This document shows positions 6,617 through 12,868 of a DNA stretch of 15,610 bases, in pieces. Origin of the DNA: Oscillospiraceae bacterium (GTDB lineage: Bacteria > Bacillota > Clostridia > Oscillospirales > Oscillospiraceae). The stretch covers positions 1-15,610 of the forward strand of contig JAEDNR010000042.1 of assembly GCA_016302405.1 (NCBI GenBank), read 5' to 3'. The notes below the pieces were generated by a model that was given only the letters and a program-made list of their open reading frames with translations, did not search any database and was not told the origin of the DNA. Every line of letters starts with the position of its first letter. The stretch's first letter is position 1. The translations under genes and the position numbers were made by a program.

Positions 6617-8167
6617 TTACTTCGCGAATTCCACGGCCTTGGTCTCCCGGATCACGTTCACCTTGATCTGTCCGGGGTATTCCAGCTCGGACTCGATCTT
6701 CTTGGCAATATCCCGGGCCAGGAGGATCATATTGTCCTCGGTGACCACCTCGGGCTTGACCATGATCCGGACCTCCCGTCCGGCCTGGATGGCATAGGCC
6801 TTGTCCACGCCGGGATAGGAACCGGTAAGCTCCTCCAGCTTCTCCAGCCGGCGGATATAGTTTTCCACATTCTCCCGCCGGGCGCCGGGCCGGGCAGCGG
6901 ACACAGCGTCGGCAGCCTGCACCAGGACGGCAATGACGGTCTTGGGCTCCACATCTCCGTGGTGTGCCTCGATGGCGTTGATTACCACCGGGTTTTCCTT
7001 GAACTTCCGGGCAAGATCCGCGCCCAGCTGCACGTGGCTGCCCTCCACCTCGTGGTCAATGGACTTACCCAGGTCATGGAGTAAGCCCGCCCGCTTGGCA
7101 AGGGCCACATCCACACCCAGCTCCGCCGCCATCAGGCCGGCGATATGGGCAACCTCGATGGAGTGGTTCAGCACGTTCTGGCCATAGGAGGTACGGTACT
7201 TCTGACGGCCCAGAATCTTAATAAGCTCCGGATTCAGGTTGTGAACACCGGTCTCGTAGCAGGCCCGCTCGCCCTCCTCACGGATGGTGCGGTCCACTTC
7301 CTTCCGGGCCTTCTCCACCATATCCTCGATACGGGTGGGATGGATCCGCCCGTCGGCAATGAGCTTCTCCAGGGCCAGCCGGGCAATCTCCCGGCGGACG
7401 GGGTCAAAGCTGCTGACGGTGATGGCTTCGGGGGTGTCGTCAATGATGAGATCCACGCCGGTAACGGTTTCCAGGGTCCGGATGTTCCGGCCCTCCCGGC
7501 CGATGATCCGTCCCTTCATCTCGTCATTGGGCAGGGGCACCACGGAAACGGTGGTCTCCGCGGCATGATCGGCGGCGCAGCGCTGAATGGCGGTGGCGAT
7601 AATCTCCCGGGCCTTTTCCTCGGCCTCGTCCTTGAGCTGCTGCTCGATCTCCTTGATCTTCATGGCAGCATCGTGGCGGACATCCTCCTCCACAGAGCGA
7701 AGCAGGAACTGCTTGGCCTCCTCCTGGGTCAGGCCGGAGATCTTCTCCAGAGTGGTGAGCTGCTGCTTGTGGGCCTCCTCGGCGGCCTCCTGGGTCTTGG
7801 CCGCGTCGGCAAGCCGGCGGCTCAGCTCCTCCTCCTTGCGCTCAAAGGCTTCGGTCTTCTTGTCCAGGGTCGCTTCTTTCTGCTCCAGGCGGCGCTCCTG
7901 CTTGGTCAGCTCCGCCCTACGGTCTTTGACTTCCTTTTCGAGATCTGTGCGAGATTTATGGATTTCGTCCTTGGCCTCCAGAAGCATTTCCTTCTTCCGG
8001 TTTTCACCGTTGCGGATGGCTTCGTTGATCAGACGGGTAGCCTCCGCCTCCGCGGAGCCGATCTCCCGCTCCGCAACCTTCTTGCGGTAAGCGAAACCGA
8101 TGGCGCATCCGATAATGATCCCCACGGCAGTGGCCAGAACAATAATCAGATAGTGATACCATTCCAT
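6617..8167 (-). CDS. rny: Ribonuclease Y
   Basis: RNase Y is the membrane-anchored endoribonuclease that initiates mRNA decay in most Firmicutes. The 516-aa product (B. subtilis 520 aa) has an N-terminal membrane helix (about 5-26). A long charged coiled coil follows (about 30-190), then a KH domain with GRIIGREGRN (219-228), and an HD domain with LLHDLGK (362-368; H364, D365) and a downstream EAHHGD. The start chosen is the ATG giving MEWYHYL directly before the membrane helix; upstream in-frame codons would add a non-conserved 31-residue extension. The SD AGGAGG (8187-8182) is 14 nt from this ATG, which is long, and it is occluded by a leader hairpin. It has its own promoter at 8386-8414 and a terminator after the stop. 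Confidence 0.95.
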   Translation of the reverse strand: MEWYHYLIIVLATAVGIIIGCAIGFAYRKKVAEREIGSAEAEATRLINEAIRNGENRKKEMLLEAKDEIHKSRTDLEKEVKDRRAELTKQERRLEQKEATLDKKTEAFERKEEELSRRLADAAKTQEAAEEAHKQQLTTLEKISGLTQEEAKQFLLRSVEEDVRHDAAMKIKEIEQQLKDEAEEKAREIIATAIQRCAADHAAETTVSVVPLPNDEMKGRIIGREGRNIRTLETVTGVDLIIDDTPEAITVSSFDPVRREIARLALEKLIADGRIHPTRIEDMVEKARKEVDRTIREEGERACYETGVHNLNPELIKILGRQKYRTSYGQNVLNHSIEVAHIAGLMAAELGVDVALAKRAGLLHDLGKSIDHEVEGSHVQLGADLARKFKENPVVINAIEAHHGDVEPKTVIAVLVQAADAVSAARPGARRENVENYIRRLEKLEELTGSYPGVDKAYAIQAGREVRIMVKPEVVTEDNMILLARDIAKKIESELEYPGQIKVNVIRETKAVEFAK

Positions 8168-8379
8168 AATTCTTCTGCACACCTCCTTCCTTAAAGATTG
8201 GCGAGGAGGGGTGCGCATTTGTCCCCATGTGAAATTTGACGCAAAAACCAGCCGGGACACCGCCCGGCGGCCAGTATTTCAAAAAACGCAGCGAGACGCA
8301 AAAACGCGCTCCCCGGCCCTTACGCCGGTTATCAATGAAACTCCTGCCGGGCATAAACCGGACCAGAGTACACAATACC
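8168..8379 (-). promoter_or_regulatory. Structured 5' leader of rny with SD-sequestering hairpin
   Basis: The predicted leader is about 210 nt with no credible ORF. Next to the start codon, GCGCACCCCTCCT (8216-8204) can pair with AGGAGGTGTGC (8187-8177), giving 10 base pairs with one C-U mismatch and a 16-nt loop. This buries the entire Shine-Dalgarno sequence. Further upstream GCCGGG (8268-8263) pairs with CCCGGC (8256-8251) and is followed by TGGTTTTTG, which resembles an attenuator. Structure is read from the sequence; a regulatory role is inferred. Confidence 0.5.
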
Positions 8380-8385
8380 ACCTAT

Positions 8386-8414
8386 ATTGTACTTTCCCCT
8401 TAATAAAAAGTCAA
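8386..8414 (-). promoter_or_regulatory. SigA-type promoter of rny
   Basis: -35 TTGACT (8414-8409), 17-bp spacer, -10 TACAAT (8391-8386) on the minus strand. Start expected near 8379. Between this promoter and the element at 8517 about 100 bp show no recognisable feature. Confidence 0.82.
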
Positions 8415-8516
8415 GGGAATTTCCTCATTTTTGTTTACGGCGGCGGGACGCAGGTGGGCAGACGCGAACAAAAAATCTGCGCCGCCCGAATGGACAGCGC
8501 GGAAATCATCATTTTG

Positions 8517-8779
8517 TGCAATCGGCTTTATGCAGGAAACAGATAAATTGGAATTTGTCGGACCAACCGTAAAAGCATCGTAGGGGACGGGTTTCCCGTC
8601 CCGCCCCATACAAGTCTCTGAATTCCGGGGGACGGGAAACCCGTCCCCTACGAATGGATGACGATAAATAGTCCCAAATTCAATGGAGATTGCCACACCA
8701 GCGTGCGCGCTGGTTCGCAATGACACGTTCTGACGGCCCGCCAAATTCCAATTTGTTGACCTGCTGTTTTAGGATTGCC
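8517..8779. mobile_element. Inverted-end intergenic element E2 (mosaic copy, about 260 bp)
   Basis: Ends are AAATTGGAATTTG (8545-8557) and CAAATTCCAATTT (8742-8754), with outward flanks GCAATCGGC...TTATGCAG on the left and CTGCTGTTTTAGGATTGC on the right. The interior has a perfect 24-bp inverted repeat (8579-8602 with 8629-8652), each arm itself palindromic around GACGGGTTTCCCGTC. The right part (about 8655-8745) matches the core flank and hairpin of E1/E3, with ACCAGCG (8697-8703) and CGCTGGT (8708-8714) inside ATTGC/GCAAT. It therefore combines two module types. It lies between the rny promoter and the asd stop codon. Confidence 0.78.
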
Positions 8780-8783
8780 TGAT

Positions 8784-9794
8784 TTATTTCTCGTTCTTGA
8801 TAACCAGCTCGGCGATCTGGACGGCGTTGGTGGCAGCGCCCTTGCGGATCTGGTCGCCGCAGCACCACAGGCAGAGCCCACAGTCATCCGTCAGATCGGG
8901 ACGGATCCGGCCCACGAACACGATGTCCTGATCGGAGGTGTCCAGGGGCATGGGGTACTCATGGGCAGGGAGGTTATCCACCAGGCGGCAGCCGGGAGCG
9001 GCGGCGATAGCGGCCCGGGCCTGCTCTACGGTCACGGGCACATCAAAATGGCAGCTGACAGAAATGGAGTGGCTGCGGACCACGGGCACCCGGACACAGG
9101 TGCAGCTAACCTTCAGCTCCGGAAGGTGCATGATCTTCCGGCCCTCGTTCTGCATCTTCATTTCCTCGCTGGTATAGCCCAGGTACTGCTCGGAACCGAT
9201 CTGAGGAATCAGGTTGTAGGCGATCTGATGGGAGAAGACCTTGGGCTCCACCTTTCTTCCCTCCCGCAGGGCCTCCACCTCGTCCATCAGCTCAATGGGG
9301 CCGCCGGCGCCCGCGCCGGACACTGCCTGGTAAGTAGAAGCGGTCATGGTGCGGATGGGGGCGATGGCGTTCAGGGCGTTCACCGCCGTAACGGTGATAA
9401 TAGTGGAGCAGTTGGGGTTGGCAATAATTCCGTGATGGTCCTTTACATCCTCCGGATTCACCTCCGGCACCACCAGGGGTACGTAGGGGTCCAGACGGAA
9501 AGCGGAGGAATTATCCACAAACACCGCGCCGGCAGCGACAATGGCCGGGGCAAAGCGTTTCGCGATGTCATTTTCCGCCGCGCCCAGGACAATGTCCACC
9601 CCCTGGAACGCCTCGTCCCGGGCCTCCTGAATGGGGACCTTCTCACCCCGGAAGGTCACGGTTTTCCCGGCGCTCCGGGCGCTGGCCAGCGGGATCAGCT
9701 TTCCCACAGGGAAATTCCGCTCGGCAAGTATTTTCAGCATTTCCTGTCCCACAGCACCGGTGGCGCCCAGGACGGCTACGGTATAGGTTTTCAT
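8784..9794 (-). CDS. asd: Aspartate-semialdehyde dehydrogenase
   Basis: NADPH-dependent reduction of aspartyl phosphate to aspartate semialdehyde, the branch point to lysine/diaminopimelate and to homoserine. The 336-aa product shows the nucleotide-binding loop GATGAVGQ (10-17), catalytic cysteine C129 in NPNCST, STYQAVSGAG (153-162) and the catalytic-histidine region VPVVRSHS (H242). The ATG is preceded by GGGAGG. It starts only 32 nt after the lysC stop on the same strand, so lysC-asd form an operon catalysing consecutive steps. No classical terminator is visible after its stop; the next sequence is the end of element E2, whose strong palindromes may act as the transcript end. Confidence 0.97.
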   Translation of the reverse strand: MKTYTVAVLGATGAVGQEMLKILAERNFPVGKLIPLASARSAGKTVTFRGEKVPIQEARDEAFQGVDIVLGAAENDIAKRFAPAIVAAGAVFVDNSSAFRLDPYVPLVVPEVNPEDVKDHHGIIANPNCSTIITVTAVNALNAIAPIRTMTASTYQAVSGAGAGGPIELMDEVEALREGRKVEPKVFSHQIAYNLIPQIGSEQYLGYTSEEMKMQNEGRKIMHLPELKVSCTCVRVPVVRSHSISVSCHFDVPVTVEQARAAIAAAPGCRLVDNLPAHEYPMPLDTSDQDIVFVGRIRPDLTDDCGLCLWCCGDQIRKGAATNAVQIAELVIKNEK

Positions 9795-9826
9795 ATGGTA
9801 TCCTCCCTTTTCGAACCGTTTCCTCT

Positions 9827-11143
9827 TTATTCTTTAACAAAGCTGTTGTACAGCACCCGGATGGCACTGGCAAAATCCCGGTTATCCACACCGAAAATGA
9901 TGTTCAGTTCATCCGGGCCCTGGTTGATCATGCGGATGTTGATCCCCGCCTGGCCCAGCGCCGCGAAGATCTGTCCGGAAATACCGGGACGGAAGGCCAT
10001 CTTCCGGCCCACCGCCGCCACCACGGCGATCTGGTCGTGAACATCCAGCCGGTCCGGCTCCACTTCCTTCTGGATCTCCCCCAGGATGGAGTAGAGGCTG
10101 GACGCCACCGACTCGGTGGGCATCACCACGGACACATTGTCGATGCCGTTGGGCACATAGTCAACGGAAATATCGTGACGTTCCAGCACGGTGAGAATCT
10201 TCCGCAGAACGCCCACCTGGCTGCTCATGCCCCGCTTGCTCACGGCGATGATGGTGAAGTCCTTCTTACCGGTGATGCCGGTGATGAACCTCTGGGGGTC
10301 GCTGTCCAGCTGGAACTTCTCCTGGATCATGGTGCCGGGATCCTCGGGCGCGTTGGTATTGCGGATATTCAGGGGGATATTCTTTTCCCGCACCGGGAAA
10401 ATAGTTCCCTCGTGGAGCACCTGGGCGCCGGAATAGCTCAGTTCCCGCAGCTCGTCATAGGTGACCTCCGGGATGGTCTGGGGATTCTCCACGATCCGGG
10501 GATCCGCCATGAGAATACCGGACACATCCGTCCAGTTTTCATACACATCCGCGTCCAGGGCCGCAGCCGCGAGAGCACCGGTAATGTCGCTGCCGCCCCG
10601 GGTAAAGGTGCGGATCCTGCCGTCGGGCATCAGCCCATAGAAGCCGGGGATTACCACGCCCACGCCCCGCACCAGACCCCGCAGGGCCTCATAGCTGGAC
10701 TCCTGATCCACGGTGCCGTCAAACTTGAACTTCACCCAATCCGCGGCATCCACAAACTGGAACCCCAGATACGCCGCCATCAGCCGGGCGGAGAAATACT
10801 CGCCCCGGCTGGCAAGCTCATCCTGGGCCACGGTCTTGGCATCCAGCCGCTGCTTCAGGGCCGCAAACTCCGGTTCCAGATCCAGCGTCAAACCCAGGTC
10901 CCGCTGGATTTCCCGGTACCGGGAGACGATCATCTCAAAAACCCCGGAGCAGTCCACACCGTACTGGGTGTGGGCATAGCAAAGGTACAACAGGTCTGTG
11001 ATTTTGTGGTCTGCCTTGTTCCGCTTGCCCGCGGCGGAGACCACCACCACCCGCCGCTCCGGGTCCGCCAGGAGAATATCCCGGATCTTCCGGTACTGCC
11101 CGGCATCCGCCATGGAGGAGCCGCCGAATTTTACAACTTTCAT
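9827..11143 (-). CDS. lysC: Aspartate kinase (monofunctional, YclM/ThrD-like class)
   Basis: Phosphorylates aspartate, the first step of the aspartate-family pathway. The 438-aa product has KFGGSS (5-10), RGGSDITG (182-189) and YENWTDVSGILMADPR (201-216) of the kinase domain. Two C-terminal ACT domains follow at about 296-360 and 371-438, the second with NIRMINQGPDELNIIFGV. The YENWTDV and MINQG patterns resemble B. subtilis YclM (ThrD, aspartokinase III), so the symbol lysC is generic. ACT domains bind lysine and/or threonine, so feedback inhibition is expected; which amino acid is not visible. GGAAGGA precedes the ATG. Upstream is a gap of 447 nt filled by repeat elements. Transcription may come from hom, or from a weak TTTCTG-17-TATAAA (11200-11172) overlapping an element end. 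Confidence 0.95.
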   Translation of the reverse strand: MKVVKFGGSSMADAGQYRKIRDILLADPERRVVVVSAAGKRNKADHKITDLLYLCYAHTQYGVDCSGVFEMIVSRYREIQRDLGLTLDLEPEFAALKQRLDAKTVAQDELASRGEYFSARLMAAYLGFQFVDAADWVKFKFDGTVDQESSYEALRGLVRGVGVVIPGFYGLMPDGRIRTFTRGGSDITGALAAAALDADVYENWTDVSGILMADPRIVENPQTIPEVTYDELRELSYSGAQVLHEGTIFPVREKNIPLNIRNTNAPEDPGTMIQEKFQLDSDPQRFITGITGKKDFTIIAVSKRGMSSQVGVLRKILTVLERHDISVDYVPNGIDNVSVVMPTESVASSLYSILGEIQKEVEPDRLDVHDQIAVVAAVGRKMAFRPGISGQIFAALGQAGINIRMINQGPDELNIIFGVDNRDFASAIRVLYNSFVKE

Positions 11144-11177
11144 ATTCTATCCTTCCCCAGGTTCGTATCAGTTTATA

Positions 11178-11304
11178 TGCATATCGGCCTTACGCAGAAA
11201 ACAGTTAAAATTGGAATTTGCCCGCAGGGCGGGCAGCCAAGTCGTGACGGGCGTGGTCCGTAATCGTTCCCAACCTGACCCGCTCGGTATCGTTCTGTTG
11301 TGCG
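11178..11304. mobile_element. Partial element E3a: solitary left end plus fragment
   Basis: A complete left end (GCATATCGG at 11180-11188, TTACGCAG, then AAATTGGAATTTG at 11208-11220) is followed by a small hairpin CCCGC/GCGGG and about 75 bp that I do not recognise. A second left end follows at 11308. This looks like a tandem or nested insertion that lost its own right end. The end lies 35 bp upstream of the lysC start codon and overlaps the only promoter-like sequence seen there. Confidence 0.6.
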
Positions 11305-11580
11305 AAAAAATTGGAATTTGTCGGGCTATCGAAATCCCGGTCATTGCGAGCCAGTGATCACACTGGCGTGGCAATCCCCCGAATAGACGTACCACTTCTC
11401 ATGGATGAATTCTGGAAAACGGCAGGATAGAACGGACTGTATGACGATAGGCCGCCCGGAATTCGATGGAGATTCCCACACCAGCGTGCGCGCTGGTTCG
11501 GAATGACAATGTTGTTCGATGCCCGATTTTTCCTCGACAAATACCAATTTGCCGCGCTGCTGCGATAACCTGATAAGCAT
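11305..11580. mobile_element. Inverted-end intergenic element E3 (full-length sister of E1, opposite orientation)
   Basis: Ends are AAATTGGAATTTG (11308-11320) and CAAATACCAATTT (11538-11550), with outward GCTGCTGCGATAA...GATAAGCATT on the right. The interior repeats the E1 order on the reverse strand. The first hairpin is GCCAGTG (11350-11356)/CACTGGC (11361-11367) inside ATTGC/GCAAT. The core of about 85 bp contains CATGGATGAATTC and TATGACGATAGG. The second hairpin is ACCAGCG (11480-11486)/CGCTGGT (11491-11497) inside ATTCC/GGAAT. The stems differ from E1 by paired changes. It separates the 3' end of hom from lysC. Confidence 0.8.
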
Positions 11581-11590
11581 TCCGTTTCTC

Positions 11591-12700
11591 TTACAGCGCA
11601 ATGGCGGCGGCAAAAGCGCCGGGGGTTTCTTTCAGCCACCGGTGCATATCCGCAACAGACACGGGCTGCGTCACCGCGCCGCTGCCCCAGCGTTCCTTAA
11701 CGGCAAAGGGGCAGTCCCCCCGGACATACCAGGGTAGCTTTGCGTCATTGGAGGCCCGGAGCTTTTCCCCACAGGGAGCGTAATAGCCCCGTCCCCGGGT
11801 GAAATCCACACAGTCCTGCACCACATTATATGCGGTGGGATACCGGCCCGCGCCCTGGCCGAAGAAGCTCTGCCGCCCGGACACATCCCCCACCAGCGTG
11901 ATGAGATTATAGTTCATGGGCACCGCCGCCTCCGGCTGGCCCACGGGGTACAGGGTGGGCTGGACCCAGGCGTGAACCCCGTCCGCCCCCCGTTGGGCGT
12001 GGGACACCAGCTTGCACACAAAGCCGTGATTGCGGAAATTCTCCACATCCTCCCCGGAGATCCCCCGGATGCCGGACACGGGAACGGTGTCCATGTCCAG
12101 GGAAGCGCCGAAGGCAATGTTTGCCGACACGATCAGCTTGTGCCAGGTGTCGATGCCGTCCACATCCGTGGAGGGGTCCGCCTCCGCGTAGCCTAAGTCC
12201 TGGGCCTGACGCAGGGCATCGCCGTAGTCAAGACCCAGCCGGGTCATGGAATCGAGAATATAGTTGCAGGTGCCGTTCATGATGCCGCCCACCTGGGTGA
12301 CGGTCTCCACCCGGCGCACCCGCTCCAGCTCCGACAGCCAGCCGATGCCGCCGCCCACGGAAGCGGTGCACCGCAGGAGCACACCCTTTTCCGCCGCCAG
12401 AGGCACCAGGTCGTCGTAGCAGTGGGCCATCAGGGCCTTGTTGGAGGTGGCTACGTTCTTCCCCGCCAGAATCGCGGCGCGGACATATTCATAGGCAGGA
12501 TGCACCCCGCCGATAGCCTCCACCACCGTGTCGATGGACGCGTCCTCCAGAATGTCAGTAAAATCGTGGGTGACGCGAACGCCCTCCAGTTCCAGCTCCC
12601 GGCGGCACAGCACCGCCGCGACCTCCATATCCTCCCGCCGGGAAACCAGCTCATAGACGCCCTTTCCCACCGTGCCGAAGCCCAATAATCCGATCCGCAT
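11591..12700 (-). CDS. hom: Homoserine dehydrogenase without a recognisable ACT domain
   Basis: Reduces aspartate semialdehyde to homoserine. The 369-aa product has the N-terminal Rossmann motif GFGTVGKGV (7-15), NKAL (87-90), GGIMNGTCNYIL (138-149), the signature AQDLGYAEADPSTDVDG (166-182) with the catalytic Asp/Lys region up to DTWHKL, and GAGRYPTA near the end of the catalytic domain. Typical bacterial enzymes are 400-440 aa and end with an ACT domain. Here only about 60 residues follow the catalytic core, with no ACT pattern. The ATG at 12700 is chosen because GAGAGG lies 7-8 nt upstream and the Rossmann motif starts at once; an upstream ATG at 12754 lacks support. It is transcribed from 12774-12802, divergent from thrC. 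Confidence 0.94.
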   Translation of the reverse strand: MRIGLLGFGTVGKGVYELVSRREDMEVAAVLCRRELELEGVRVTHDFTDILEDASIDTVVEAIGGVHPAYEYVRAAILAGKNVATSNKALMAHCYDDLVPLAAEKGVLLRCTASVGGGIGWLSELERVRRVETVTQVGGIMNGTCNYILDSMTRLGLDYGDALRQAQDLGYAEADPSTDVDGIDTWHKLIVSANIAFGASLDMDTVPVSGIRGISGEDVENFRNHGFVCKLVSHAQRGADGVHAWVQPTLYPVGQPEAAVPMNYNLITLVGDVSGRQSFFGQGAGRYPTAYNVVQDCVDFTRGRGYYAPCGEKLRASNDAKLPWYVRGDCPFAVKERWGSGAVTQPVSVADMHRWLKETPGAFAAAIAL

Positions 12701-12754
12701 TTTCTTTCCTCTCCGCATTTCCCCGGAAAACCATTGTTTCCCCCGGAAAAACAC

Positions 12755-12783
12755 TTGCTTTTTTCTTGGGAACAGTATATCAT
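12755..12783 (+). promoter_or_regulatory. SigA-type promoter of thrC
   Basis: -35 TTGCTT (12755-12760), 17-bp spacer, -10 TATCAT (12778-12783). Its -10 overlaps the -10 of the divergent hom promoter (12774-12779). Two exact CCCCGGAAAA repeats lie directly upstream at 12721-12730 and 12741-12750, 20 bp apart. Confidence 0.65.
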
Positions 12784-12802
12784 AGACCTACCCAAAATGC
12801 AA
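12774..12802 (-). promoter_or_regulatory. SigA-type promoter of hom
   Basis: Minus-strand -35 TTGCAT (12802-12797), 17-bp spacer, -10 TATACT (12779-12774). Start near 12767 gives a leader of about 65 nt, which contains the two CCCCGGAAAA repeats (TTTTCCGGGG in the transcript). No T-box or riboswitch is recognisable in this short leader. Confidence 0.65.
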
Positions 12803-12806
12803 TTCC

Positions 12807-12850
12807 CACAAAAAGCAAAGGATTCCCTGGGGATCCGCCTTGTTTTTGTG
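12807..12850 (+). promoter_or_regulatory. Leader hairpin of thrC
   Basis: CACAAAAA (12807-12814) pairs perfectly with TTTTTGTG (12843-12850), enclosing a second stem GGAT...CCC/GGG...ATCC (12820-12836). The hairpin ends 8 nt before the AGGAGG of thrC. The inner stem alone is followed by GCCTTGTTTTT and could act as a weak attenuator. The structure is seen in the sequence; function is inferred. Confidence 0.4.
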
Positions 12851-12868
12851 CAAAATTAGGAGGAAACT

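Noticed and set aside
8168..8260. N-terminal extension of RNase Y by 31 residues
   Set aside because: The extension is not RNase Y-like, would include the SD and hairpin as coding sequence, and the family begins just before the membrane helix.
7145..11263. Long plus-strand open frames opposite rny, asd and lysC
   Set aside because: Leucine/glycine/histidine-rich shadow translations with no family motifs and no RBS; the minus-strand genes are unambiguous.
12701..12754. N-terminal extension of homoserine dehydrogenase by 18 residues
   Set aside because: The Rossmann motif begins right after the ATG at 12700, which has a ribosome site; the upstream ATG lacks one.
11581..12868. Search for a T-box, threonine leader peptide or lysine riboswitch before hom, thrC or lysC
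   Set aside because: Leaders of hom (about 65 nt) and thrC (about 80 nt) are too short and lack the AGGGTGGNACCGCG-type motif; nothing like a lysine riboswitch is visible before lysC.
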